A stretch of 64,000 bases of DNA from contig PSQN01000017.1 in NCBI GenBank assembly GCA_002989075.1, positions 3,603,453 to 3,667,452 on the forward strand. The letters run 5' to 3'. The notes beneath the pieces were generated by a model, which made no database searches, was not told the DNA's origin, and worked only from the letters and a program-made list of their open reading frames with translations. The stretch comes from Arthonia radiata (lineage: Eukaryota; Ascomycota; Arthoniomycetes; Arthoniales; Arthoniaceae). A program made the position numbers and the translations under genes. This document shows, piece after piece, positions 21,165 to 31,831 of the stretch (within the stretch, counting starts at the first letter, position 1; each line of letters begins with the position of its first letter).

Positions 21165-23790
21165 ATGTCTGGCACATACCAGGAACCCTCGCAGGAGGAG
21201 ATTGATAACTTCTTCGACTTCGGTCATGCAGCTTCAAATGGCGAGTTGGACGCTCAAATGCTTCCTTTGTCAAGCGCCAGCGACCTCGATTCGGCCTGGA
21301 CTGAGGGAAACATCAACCACCCGTCTGGGTTAGTTGGAGTCCCCTACTACAACTCGTTTGTTGATACTCATACCATGCAGAGGTCTTACTACCACACTCG
21401 ATGGGTTTCCTCTACAGCCAGAAGACTTCTACACTGCTACACTACCCAAATACTACAAGCCAGCCGTCTGTTGCCGGTACTGTGCAGCTTTGAACATGGA
21501 ATGCAAGGTGTTTACCAACGACGGCAACAAATCCTGCTTTGCCTGCATCTCACTCTTTCGCACATGTTCATTTGTAGATGATCAACGACATGAGGGTGGC
21601 CGAGTTGATACCTTACACACGGTGACTGAGGATGCCAGCGTGGAACAAGGGACATTGACTAGCATTCGACCTTTCTACGCCGCTGGCGCCAGCATTGATC
21701 AAATTCGAACCGAGTTGGATAGACTTGGCCGAAACAAAGGTGAGCCGTGATTCTTTTTCCTACCTTTTGAAATCTGCTGGGTCATTCTGAAGCAAGTGAC
21801 ACAACTGTAAATTGCTGTTAGCTGGATGATACTAACGCTTTGTACAATTTAGCAACCGAAATCCAGAATGCGCGATTCTCCAAGCCTGTCGTCCGAATCT
21901 TGAAAAGTTGGCTACAGGAGAACGATGATCACCCCTATCCCACGAATGAACAGAAAGAAGACCTATGTAGCAAAACTGGCTTGAGCGGTATACAAGTATC
22001 GAATTGGCTAGCAAACGCTCGACGACGAGGCAAGGTGCACACGAAGCGAAATCCGTCACCGGCACCACTCGCTCCCTCGCAGCCCCTTGATATGCCCTCC
22101 TCTAACACTTCAAGCGGATACACTATGGCGGACCATCTAACGCCTTTCGAGCGTTGGCAGGAATCGCCTCCTGAAGCGGAAGCTCCTGTGGCCGTTCTTG
22201 CACGTGCTGCAGCAACCACGGAGTTCGAAGAGCCAATTGCCAGCTCCTCTGCTTCACATAGTGTACGCGATCATCGGATCAGCTCGGGATCAGAGCTCTC
22301 CGTATTTCGTGCGCCTTCATCCACGAGCTTGGACACCGGAAAGTCCAGCGAGTCTCGGGGGTCCAGCTGGTCTAAAGGATCTTCGCGGGGCTCCCATGCG
22401 TCCTACAACTCTTTCGCCAAAAAGGATCGTCGACGCAAGCGGCGTTCGACGCCACTTTCTTCGAAGAAATCAGCGACTCCCCAACGGCAGAGTAGCGGCA
22501 AAGTGACGGCCGTCAATGTAGCTCGACCGTTTCAATGCACGTTCTGCGTTGATACGTTCAAGACGAAATATGACTGGCTGCGTCACGAGAAGTCGCTCCA
22601 CCTCAACCTCGAGAAATGGATCTGTTGCCCCGATGGGCCCATCTGGCAGTGCGGCACGAGCGGAGTGACTATCTGCAACTACTGCCGTGAGATCAACCCG
22701 TCAGCCGACCACATTGAGTCTCACGACCACTCCGTCTGCGCTGAGAAAGGCCTCACGAGTCGGTCCTTCACAAGGAAGGATCATCTTCGCCAGCACCTGC
22801 GACTCGTACATGACGTGGGCATGACGGAGGCAATGGAGAAATGGAAATCAGTGCCCAGTGTGGTCCGCTCACGGTGCGGCTTTTGTAATGCCCAATTCAC
22901 CACGTGGGATGATCGCGCCACTCACCTTGCTAAGCACTTTCGCGAGGGCAAGACAATGGCCGATTGGACTGGTGACTGGGGCTTTGAACCTGAAGTTGCC
23001 GCGCATGTCGCAGATGCTATGCTGCCTTCTCTCATCAACAGCGCAAGAGATGGCAGCACTCACGTGCACGATGACGCGCCGCAGCAGCAGTTGCGAAATG
23101 ATCAGACTTTCACTGCATCGCGCTGTAAGGTGATGCAGGCAAAATTGACCGATTTTGTACAACAATGTTGCCAGCGCGGGGAGACGGTGACCGACCAGAT
23201 GCTACAGGATCATGCGCGTCAGTGCTTGCACGACACCGATGACTCATGGATGCGAACGATGTAAGTACTTGCTTCACTAGTCGACGAGGGTGACGTTACT
23301 GACACATGATGGCCGTAGGGCGGACGACCCGCGATGGCTCGCCTTCTTCAAAGCTCGTGTCGGTCTTGCAAATTCTGTGTTCATGGCTAGCGAGCAAAGA
23401 GCATTGCAAGCGCAACAGCAGGACCTGCCCTGCCTCGCAGCAGACCCAGTCCTTCGGTCAGCGTCAGGATTTGCCTCTCAGAGCACCGCGCCGTTGGCTC
23501 CTCAAGCAAGTACGGCGGACTTTGCGTCCTTTCTCAGCTCCCAGGACACTGCAATGTCTGCTGATCAGATGATGAGTTCAGCTGATCCTGGGCTTCAGTC
23601 AGCATATGAGTCAAGTTTTCAGAGCGGCTTCATGTCTGCCGCTGAGATGAACCCGGTCGACTTCAACAATTCTTTCTGCAGCATACGCAGCCTGACCACC
23701 CCGGTTGATGCGCCCAGTACGTCAGCTGCTGACTTCGACCTTGGCAACTTCCCGATGGATGACATGATGTGGTCGATGGATGGGTGTTGA
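21165..23790 (+). CDS. Transcription factor with Zn2Cys6-like, TALE homeobox and C2H2 zinc-finger parts
   Basis: An 800-residue protein from four exons: 21165-21328, 21381-21739, 21853-23260 and 23319-23790, all with GT-AG introns in consistent phase. Residues about 86-117 have cysteines spaced C-x2-C-x6-C-x10-C-x2-C-x6-C, exactly the Zn2Cys6 pattern, though without the usual basic linker. A TALE/KN homeodomain follows at about 175-237, with recognition helix GIQVSNWLANARRRGK. A Ser-rich linker with a KKDRRRKRR basic patch leads to several C2H2-type fingers from about residue 400 (FQCTFCVDTF with a distal HEKSLH, then HLRQHLRLVH and CGFCNAQF with HLAKH). Fusions of homeobox and C2H2 are known in filamentous ascomycetes. 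A DNA-binding nuclear regulator is a safe inference; its targets are unknown. Confidence 0.85.
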
Positions 23791-24143
23791 TGATTTCTCC
23801 GTTCCTCAGTGTAGCGCTGAATCCGCATCCTAGCCACTAGAAGAGCGATTGATATGGCGCGTGGGGATTTGGAGAATTGAGCATTTCTGGCGCAAGGATG
23901 CAAATTATTTTTCGTGTGCATACTCGAATAGAAATGAATATAAAACAACACGATCTCTTTTACCAAGTTATGATTGAAGAAAGACGTGGAGATGAAAGAA
24001 GAAAGCGGAAACAAAGACAAGATAAAGACATGAGAGCAACGCACGCCCTTCGGTCAAGCTATCAATTACAGGGCGGTCGCGGAGCCGAGCCCAGGGCGTA
24101 TACGAGGAACAAGCACACAGGTATCACAGGCAACCAACCGCAC
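23791..24143. other. Intergenic region after the homeobox gene
   Basis: The 3' flank of the homeobox gene. It is relatively AT-rich at about 23880-24010, with no gene recognised. Confidence 0.4.
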
Positions 24144-24416
24144 TCACACCACCCTTCCACCCCTGTCCTCATCATCTGACCCCGCAATCACCACCTCCTC
24201 CACACTCGCCGGCCTCGTCTGCACATGCGGGCCCTGCATTGGCCTCTCACTCTGCTCCCACCTCTCGCTGTCACCTTGATGGTACCAGAATCGTAGCGCC
24301 CCCACCCCGGCTTCCACCGGATTCCTGCTCATCTCCCGCTGCGTCGCCCTCCACGCCCGCACCTTATTCGGGTCCGATGTCTGTATCTCAGGCCCGTCGT
24401 ACCCCCGTGGCACCTC
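24144..24416 (-). other. Open in-frame 3' extension following the PLAC8 stop codon
   Basis: After the TAG of the PLAC8 gene (24419-24417) the same frame is open for 90 codons to a TGA at 24146-24144. It has no in-frame ATG at its beginning. Third positions are strongly G/C, as in real exons here, and the product would be acidic at its end (GSDDEDRGG). It could be a C-terminal extension made by splicing around the TAG or by readthrough, or a chance open frame. Confidence 0.35.
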
Positions 24417-25057
24417 CTAAGCCTTCTGCGGGTAGTACATCTGCTCGAAGTGCCCAGGCTGCTCCGCGGGAAGAGAGGCGTAGACGTCCTTGCCCTCTTG
24501 CCACTTCTTGACTTCGCGCTCGGATTGGATGAGGTCGCAGCAGGGGCAGCAGAAGGCTGCGAGGCAGTCGATGCCGCCGTTGCCTGATGACTTTGCGTTA
24601 GCATGCTTGGTCTCGTATCTGCGGGGATTGTGGGGTTGCGGGGAACATTTGTGGGTAAGCTTGAACGTACCCTCGATCCTCAGTCGCTCGCGCAGGTCGC
24701 CACGACGGATCAGTTGAAGAACACTAGGCCCTATGCCGCCGGTCACGCATGCAAGGCCGCACCAGAGCCAGCAGGGCCCGGAGCAGAAGCCGGGTGCATT
24801 GAGGTCGTTGCGGGATTTGAGGCGTTCGCCGGTGTGCGCGTAGGTGACGCAGGGGCACCAGCAGGTTAGGCAGCCTAGTGGATGTATGTTAGTGGCGCTC
24901 AGTTCGTATCGTGGGGGTTTTTGTACGTACAGACGCCCATATCGCCGAAGCATCCCCAGAAGTTTGATTGGAATGGGTGGGTTTGAGATGGAGGGGGCGG
25001 TTGCATTGGCATTTGGTTTGGCATTTGGTTTGGCATCTGCTGGTGTTCGAAGTCCAT
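24417..25057 (-). CDS. PLAC8-family cysteine-rich membrane protein
   Basis: A 194-residue PLAC8 (Cys-rich, DUF614) protein. Two exons: 25057-24931 and 24874-24417. The 56-nt intron has a GTACGT donor and an ACTAAC branch site. The N terminus has a repeated MPNQ motif and a Pro-rich run. The family hallmarks are CFGDMGVCCLTCWCPC (joined across the splice), the hydrophobic CWLWCGLACVTG stretch, and FCCPCCDLIQSEREV, ending in the usual Met-Tyr-Tyr-Pro. Plant and animal relatives affect cell size, metal transport or calcium influx at the plasma membrane; the fungal role is unknown. A 48-nt segment after RIEGT may be an additional intron, since its loss would keep the frame. It diverges from MTO1. 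Confidence 0.82.
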
Positions 25058-25854
25058 ATTGAGTGATTGAGAGGTATGTAGTGCGGAAATACTTGGCTTG
25101 GATTACTGTTCAACGAGTGAATGGAGGGATGCAGAGAAAATCGAGCACGCGGCGAAGAGGAGGGTATATGAATGTTACCTGGCGTATAACAGAGGCTTTG
25201 AGACAGACATAAGAACGCGGGACAGACGGAATTAGCTGAGGCGACCCAGAGGCGGACCAGACGCGTCTGTTAGGGGCGTGGTTGCCTCTTGAACGTTCTT
25301 GGTGTGATAAACGAGGAAGGCTCAAGGCTTGACTGTTATACAAGCGGTGCTCTGCCGCTTTGGCTTATTGGACAATGGCAACGGTTCTGCGAGGGGCAGT
25401 GAGACCAGGCCGTGCGGCACGGAAGGTTAACAAACGCGTCCATTGCGCTGACGGGAGATTGAATAGGTGCGCCTCTTTGGGAATCGCTTGCCTGTTTGGC
25501 AGCCTTGTCTTGGTTACGCCGAGGGTGGACGGGCTCAACCATAAGTTCTGCCCGATCTTTGCAGGCTCATTAGCCAGTGTTGCCCTATGTATGGCGCCGC
25601 AAGGTAAGCGAAGATGGAAGGTTTTATTAAACAGAATGATGTCAAACAAAGAATTGCAGGTGATCGACTCGGAGCTCTGCTGGAAGGCGACCGATCAGGG
25701 GCGTGGTTCTATTCTAGGAGTAGCTTCGCCATGATCGTCCAAGCTCGATACCGCCTTGCAAGGCGAGAAGGTCCGCGTCCGACGAAGGTACAGCATTGAA
25801 TCGCGATCTGCGGTCTGTTTCTGCATGTTGCCAGTCACACAAGGAACGAAGGCT
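25058..25854. other. Divergent promoter region PLAC8 / MTO1
   Basis: An approximately 800-base region between divergent genes. Open frames here lack recognisable content. The MTO1 frame extends back to about 25756, but without an ATG before 25825. Confidence 0.45.
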
Positions 25855-27951
25855 ATGCGAGCAGCGACTGCGCGATTACAATGGATCAAGCTATCGTCTC
25901 GTCCCGCGCACCTGGGCTGGACGACGCCTCGACGACGAGCGTTCGCCACCGTTCATGGAGACGACCATAGTTTGTCGCCGTACGGTCACGGCTCAAGCAC
26001 ACACTCGACCTCGAACGACTACGACGTGCTCGTTATTGGAGGCGGCCATGCCGGCACAGAAGCATCAGCTGCCAGTGCTCGCTTAGGCGCGCGCACCGCC
26101 CTTGTCACTCCCTCGCTAGACAACCTGGGAGTATGCTCTTGCAATCCATCCTTCGGAGGCATTGGCAAGGGAACGATGCTGCGAGAGATCGATGCACTGG
26201 ATGGACTCGTCGGAAAAATTATAGACAAGACCGCGGTCCAGTTTCGAGTCCTCAATAGCAAGAAAGGCCCAGCAGTATGGGGTCCGAGAGCGCAGATTGA
26301 TCGAAAGCTATACAGGAAAGAGATGCGGCATGAGTTGACAAACTACAGCCGTGATGGCAAAGGCAAGCTTGACATCAAAGAGGGAAAAGTCGCTGATATA
26401 GTCGTGGACTGGTCTGAGACAACTGCGGGCGCGGGACGTCGCGGGAGAATCACTGGCCTGCGACTTGAGAGTGGCGAGATTGTAAGAGCAAGTCAAGTCG
26501 TGATCACAACTGGTACATTTCTGGGTGGCGAGATTCACATCGGCCTTGATGTCTTCCCCTCAGGTCGCATGGGCGAAGCTGCGACTACGGGTCTCAGCAC
26601 CTCTCTTCGTAGTGCAGGCTTCACAATGGGTCGGCTTAAGACGGGCACACCTCCCCGTCTTGACCGTAATACCATTGACTTCCCTTCTCTCGAGCTTCAG
26701 CCTGGCGACAATCCCCCAACTCCTTTCAGCTATCTCAATCGCACTCCTACCGTTCCTGCTAATGCACAACTCCCTTGCTATGCCACTTATACAAACAACG
26801 ACGCCCACGACATTATTCGCGCCAACCTCGACAAATCTATTCACATTCGCGAGACTGTCCAAGGTCCTCGCTACTGCCCATCACTAGAGTCAAAGGTCAT
26901 ACGCTTCGCATCCAAAGACCGTCATATCATCTGGCTTGAACCCGAGGGCTTCGACAACGATGTCATCTACCCCAATGGCATCTCCATGACCGTTCCCGCT
27001 GACGCACAAGAAGCCATGCTCAAGACAGTCCACGGGCTGGAAAACGTCAAGATGCTCCAACCAGGCTACGGCGTAGAGTACGACTATATCGACCCTCGCA
27101 GCCTTCTGTCATCACTCGAGACCAAAGCTATACAAGGTCTCTACCTCGCTGGCCAAATAAATGGCACGACTGGCTACGAGGAAGCAGCAGGTCAAGGTAT
27201 CATAGCCGGCGTCAATGCTGGCCTAGCTTCTCAAGGTAAGCCCGCCATGCCGCTAAGCAGAGCAGACGGCTACATCGGAATCATGATCGACGATCTCATC
27301 ACCAAAGGTGTCTCGGAGCCATATCGCATGTTCACATCCCGCTCCGAGTACCGCATGTCTTGTCGCGCCGACAACGCGGATTTGCGTTTCACGCCCAAAG
27401 GTCGCGCTGTCGGTGCCATCTCGCCTACGCGCTGGTCAGCCTTCCAGTCCGAGACGGCCGCAATGGAAGAGCTGCGATCCATTATGGAGAGTACCAAGAT
27501 GCATGGCAGCGCATGGAACAAGCTAGGGATGCGGGTCCATGCCGACAATCAGCCACGCTCCGCCTTCCAGCTACTCTGTCACATCAACACGCCCATGTCG
27601 TCGTTACTTCCTCACCTACCACCGTCAGTGACAAGCAACTTCGCTCCTCACATTCTCCGACGCGTTGAGATCGAAGGGCAATATGCGCCGTACGTTCTTG
27701 CCCAGGCGAAGGAGATGGAGAAGGCTGGCAGAGATGAGGCCCTCAGGCTGCCGCTGGATATGAGGTATGAAAGTATCTTTGGTCTGAGCACAGAAGAGAA
27801 GAGAGTATTGGGCGCGGCACGGCCAGAAAGCGTAGGTATGGCAAGACGTCTGGAGGGCGTTACACCAAGCGGGGCGTTGAGGCTGGCTGCATTTGTCAAA
27901 GGAATGGGAAGAAGAGAGGGCGCTGTTGGCTTGGACATCGCAGGGGCGTAA
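25855..27951 (+). CDS. MTO1: Mitochondrial tRNA uridine-34 carboxymethylaminomethyl modification protein MTO1 (GidA/MnmG family)
   Basis: A 698-residue FAD enzyme. With MSS1 it modifies the wobble uridine of mitochondrial tRNAs for Lys, Glu and Gln. An Arg-rich N terminus ([26 protein letters not shown]) looks like a mitochondrial presequence. The FAD-binding motif [19 protein letters not shown] follows. GidA signatures are present: [35 protein letters not shown], the [17 protein letters not shown] block, and [17 protein letters not shown]. The start is the second candidate ATG (25855); the first, 25825, would add ten residues. The stop overlaps a GTAAGT sequence that resembles a splice donor, but the protein is already full length. 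Confidence 0.93.
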   Translation: MRAATARLQWIKLSSRPAHLGWTTPRRRAFATVHGDDHSLSPYGHGSSTHSTSNDYDVLVIGGGHAGTEASAASARLGARTALVTPSLDNLGVCSCNPSFGGIGKGTMLREIDALDGLVGKIIDKTAVQFRVLNSKKGPAVWGPRAQIDRKLYRKEMRHELTNYSRDGKGKLDIKEGKVADIVVDWSETTAGAGRRGRITGLRLESGEIVRASQVVITTGTFLGGEIHIGLDVFPSGRMGEAATTGLSTSLRSAGFTMGRLKTGTPPRLDRNTIDFPSLELQPGDNPPTPFSYLNRTPTVPANAQLPCYATYTNNDAHDIIRANLDKSIHIRETVQGPRYCPSLESKVIRFASKDRHIIWLEPEGFDNDVIYPNGISMTVPADAQEAMLKTVHGLENVKMLQPGYGVEYDYIDPRSLLSSLETKAIQGLYLAGQINGTTGYEEAAGQGIIAGVNAGLASQGKPAMPLSRADGYIGIMIDDLITKGVSEPYRMFTSRSEYRMSCRADNADLRFTPKGRAVGAISPTRWSAFQSETAAMEELRSIMESTKMHGSAWNKLGMRVHADNQPRSAFQLLCHINTPMSSLLPHLPPSVTSNFAPHILRRVEIEGQYAPYVLAQAKEMEKAGRDEALRLPLDMRYESIFGLSTEEKRVLGAARPESVGMARRLEGVTPSGALRLAAFVKGMGRREGAVGLDIAGA

Positions 27952-28209
27952 GTATATGAGGAGCGACAGTCTGCCTTCTGTCTGTCTAGCCGCCCCTATC
28001 TGCCTCTTGTTTGCCTAACCGCCCCGAGTTGCCTCTCGTTCGCGTAAGCGCCACTGCTGTCTGTCTCGCTTCAAAACAAGGCAACATGCCCTCCCTCCAA
28101 AGTTTTTTCACTTTTGACTTGCCTATATCATTAAGTGTTATACTAATCCCCAAATTGTAAAGGAAACTCACTAATGGTGTAACTCTCTGGTGCCAGAACC
28201 AAAAACAGG

Positions 28210-30638
28210 ATGGCTAGTGATGGGGAACCACCAGGTGGTCAGCCTCGTGTTTTCTACTTCGAACTAAATCACGCTTCTGGCGTGAAGAGCGCCAGGGACG
28301 TGCTGTCTTCCATAGCAGAAAGTCTTTCTTCTCACAAACGCTTGCACGAGTGGGACGAAAAACTCACCAACACGCCTCTGAAGGCGCTCACACTCGCTGT
28401 TCGAGCATATCTGGCTCGCACGGTCTACAGCGAATCCAGCGACATATTGCTCTCCCAGAGCGTTGCTGAAGAAGTATTGACGCTCGATAATGTCAACCAT
28501 AGGCGAAACGTCGTCAATGACGGAAGTAGTCTCCAGACACGAGTGTTCTTTACCCCGGTAAGCATGCTCCCACGGCGCTGGCTGTGGATCTGGAGCACAT
28601 CACGGGTCTTATCTGATAGCAGGCTTTCGACAGGTATTGCACAAACCCTTAGAAAATCATCCTCAAGTTGTGCAACGCAAGTCTGGGACAGACATGGGTT
28701 TTGCTCAAGGGCGCATTGTGTATGCTTGCATCCCGCCGTTTCGCTTTACAAGATAAGGGCGTTCGTTGTTACAAGCCCTCTTGATGGCATAGTATTGACA
28801 AAGTTAATCAGATACACCAAAGAACAAGCACTTAATGAACAGCGAGCCTCCCTACTGCTGCTACATACGTTTGCCCTACAGCTAGAGGGCGAGGACTACG
28901 CTTTCATTCAAAAGATCATTGAGAGACACTTGAGCTTACGACCAACGTCTACGTACCCAGATCAATTTCAACCTTCTGGTCCTCTTGATGCAGATTCGGT
29001 ACGTTAATGAAGGCTTCAATGCAGTCAAAGACCTACTCGAGTTGCAGAGTTGGCAAAGTGCGAGTTTATACACTTACCAAGTCCAGTCACGGCAAAAGAA
29101 GTATAAAAGAGTCACAACTTCATGCCATCTGCCGTATATACTACTAGACGACAACAGTTCCGGCAATACTGCAGGTATGGTGGACCGTTCGATTGTATCT
29201 TCGCTCGATGTACACAACAACACGTACAGTGCGAAGAGATGTCTTCTAAAGGCCTCGGCTTCAATACTGCTATCGCTCGTCTTACCCGAAGAGTCACCAT
29301 CGCAGCGTGAGGAACTATCCCTGCTATCTCACCCAGAGTGCCTCTGGTCGGTTCTCGTTCTAAATGGTTGCCCTCCAGGCACCTTGGATCTTGACGCCCC
29401 GGAGCACTTAACACCGATCTCTCAATATTTCCGAGGTATTGCAGTCTGCCTCTTTAATCAGCGGCGAAATGGCGAATTTATAGTGGACGTCCTCAAGGAC
29501 GACTTAGCCAGGCCCAGTGTTGCAGACCTCGTGGACGACGAGAACCTCACCAAGACCAGACTCTATCACCAGAGCATTGTCATTTGTTACGAACTCTCTG
29601 AGCTAGTGGACCGGAATCTGAGATTCTTACGACGTCTTTCGAAAGAGCAGTTCGCCAAGCTGTCTGACCTAGCGCACCCTTATGAAAAGGCAGGCATAGC
29701 ACACTGGAGGCAAAAGCTGAACGAAGAAATACTGCAATTGGAACAGTTGCGGCTACAAGTATCCGGTCTTAGCAGACTAGCGAGGGAAAGAGTACGTGAG
29801 CTTCGGATTGCATTCATGAAATACAGCTAATGTGGCCACAGCGTGATGCGGTATGATCAGACCCTGTCCCTGTCAGTCGATCTTCATATCCATCTAATAA
29901 ACCTGACCAGATGCACTCGACCATCGCGGTCCTCGAAGCGCGTGAGGCTGCCAAGCAAGCTCGAGAGGGCGTACAACAAAATGAGAGAATCAAAGTCCTG
30001 ACATACCTTGCTATTGCGTATTTGCCGTTGACGTGCACAGCAGTAAGTACGGCTTCTGTTGTCAAATTTCCTGTTCCAGTCTGATCATTCCATCTTTGCA
30101 GTCCATCTACAGTATGGCAGTACTACCAGACAGAGCATCTCTGGGCTCTGCGTTTGTAGTGCTAGGCATATTGCTACTCTTGACAGGACTTCTGGGCATG
30201 AATCTGTCGAACCGGCTCAAAGTAGTGACAGGCGGCTTCAAAGGGCTTGCTAAGCTTGTTTGGGTCTCTGTCGAACGATCTAAAGAATACATCGTTCAGC
30301 ACTTTCAGAATGTCAAGCCAGCCTCGGACAACAAGGCGTTTTCAAAGCTATCGGCGGGGATCTCTCTATTCTCCTGGTACGTTGAGATTCCGGAACGGTT
30401 GCGAGAAGAGATCAATTTCCCAGCAAAGCTCTGGTTCCTTTATCGGTATCGACGGAATCCAGTAGTTGGTCCCATAAAATGGAGTTTCCCACTATGCATC
30501 CTGCATAGCATCCGCGTCCTGGCAGTTCCTATATGGATACTCGTTGCCGTCGTGCTCGTCAGCTGCGGTCTTCTTTTGAACCTCAGCTGGGGTTGCGCCG
30601 GATGGCTCATTGGCTTTGTGGCTCGACGGCTGCGCTGA
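28210..30638 (+). CDS. CorA-like fungal membrane protein (divalent-cation transporter superfamily)
   Basis: About 680 residues from seven exons: 28210-28557, 28634-28719, 28812-28998, 29048-29791, 29842-29850, 29911-30042 and 30102-30638. All introns are GT-AG and the phases agree, although exons 2-4 were fitted by eye. The long soluble N-terminal domain ends in a helical stretch (KLNEEILQLEQLRLQVSGL, then AREAAKQAREGVQQNERIK) typical of the CorA stalk. Two helices follow: LTYLAIAYLPLTCTASIYSM and a Leu-rich segment near 514-533. At the position of the classic GMN filter the protein has YSM (505-507), as in many degenerate fungal CorA-like proteins. Two more hydrophobic segments lie near the C terminus. 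Transport activity is therefore uncertain. Exon 5 is only nine bases. Confidence 0.7.
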
Positions 30639-30804
30639 AGGGCAAGGAACATGGAACCCGAACGCAATGCTGAGAAGCGCTGGAGCCCGATTGGAAACCT
30701 TAAAGGTTATGCAAGCCGCGCATCTTTCCATGCTTTGTGCGCCGTCGTTGAATGTATCAAAACACCCAAGCGATCTCCAACGAACGACGTACCACAGGCT
30801 TATC

Positions 30805-31831
30805 TCAACTTGCACGGCGCTCTGCGCTCATCTGACGATCTGCAGCTTCATGCTCCTCGGCGGACATTTCATGAACCATTGCTGATGATCCCACCAGCTC
30901 TGCTGGCTCCTTCTCCCCTGGAAGCTCTCTGCGGTACCCATCCCCAGCCAATTCAGGCTTGTTGTACCCTGACTGGGTGCCTTGTTCTGAGGTGTCTTGC
31001 CTGGACTTCTGCTGTTTCCTACGCCTTTGGACTAGAAAGAGATAGATAGTTCCAACTAGGAGCGCGAGGCCGGCCACGGCGCCTACAGTTCCGCCTGCAA
31101 TATCGCCAGTACGGTTTGGGGAATGTGACGGAACGGGCATCATGGTGGTTGCTACGGGCTCAGTACCGCTGCTCGTGTCTGACTCTTGCCAGTGCATCTG
31201 TATCAAAGGCCCAGCATAGTAAGTGCTTCTGCCTTTATAGTCCTGGGTGGTTATCGCGGGACTGCCGTTGTCACACCATCGGTAGGTTGAGCCAATGGTA
31301 CCAGGTGAAGCGCACCGCTGGGTACCGTCAATATCCGTACATCCATACCCGCGCTGACAGCATCCAGCAACATACTCGGAGGGAAGCGCTGGGAAATCGA
31401 AAGCAAAACGCGTGGCGTCAGTACCATTGGGTGGCCCGCTGACGGCACCACCGTAGCACGCTGTGGTGTGTCCCTCAGGGCATACAAGTCCTGGTGAATA
31501 ATAGCCCAAGGCAGATAGAACCTGCCCCGTGGGTAGAGGAATGGTGACTAGAGGCCAGCAATTGAGGTCATCGCCAATGAAATCGGTACCACAAGTCGAT
31601 GAGAGCGCCAGATAGAGTTCAGAGGAGCAATCCGATGGAGCTGTGAAGGAGGTAGTCAAAGGTCCGAGGACGCCGCCAGGGGTGGAAGAAGTCTCCGAAG
31701 TAGTGGCAGAAGTTCCAGTGGTAAGGCTTGAACCAACTGAGGTCGACTCTATCTGCGACGGATGCGCTGTTGGTAGCGACGGAGTTGGATCCCGAGACAG
31801 TGCTGATGGAGGGAGTCTTACTCGACGCCAT
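30805..31831 (-). CDS. Cys-rich single-pass surface protein (fungal sensor-like)
   Basis: An approximately 323-residue predicted protein. Best model: a 10-nt first exon (31831-31822, ATG plus GTAAGA donor), a 55-nt intron, then 31766-30805. A Ser/Thr-rich stretch is followed by a Cys-rich outer domain (FTAPSDC, YYSPGLVCPEGHTTAC, CCQRGYGC), a pattern seen in a large family of fungal wall or surface proteins. One transmembrane helix lies at about 230-249 (GAVAGLALLVGTIYLFLV), followed by a QRRRKQQK stop-transfer run and a hydrophilic, acidic cytoplasmic tail. The layout resembles Mid2/Wsc-type sensors, but the Cys domain is not WSC. No signal peptide is obvious, so the start is the weakest part of the model. 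Confidence 0.62.

Noticed and set aside
27940-27960. GTAAGT at the MTO1 stop as a splice donor to further exons
   Set aside because: The protein is already full length, and the next open exon clearly belongs to the CorA-like gene.
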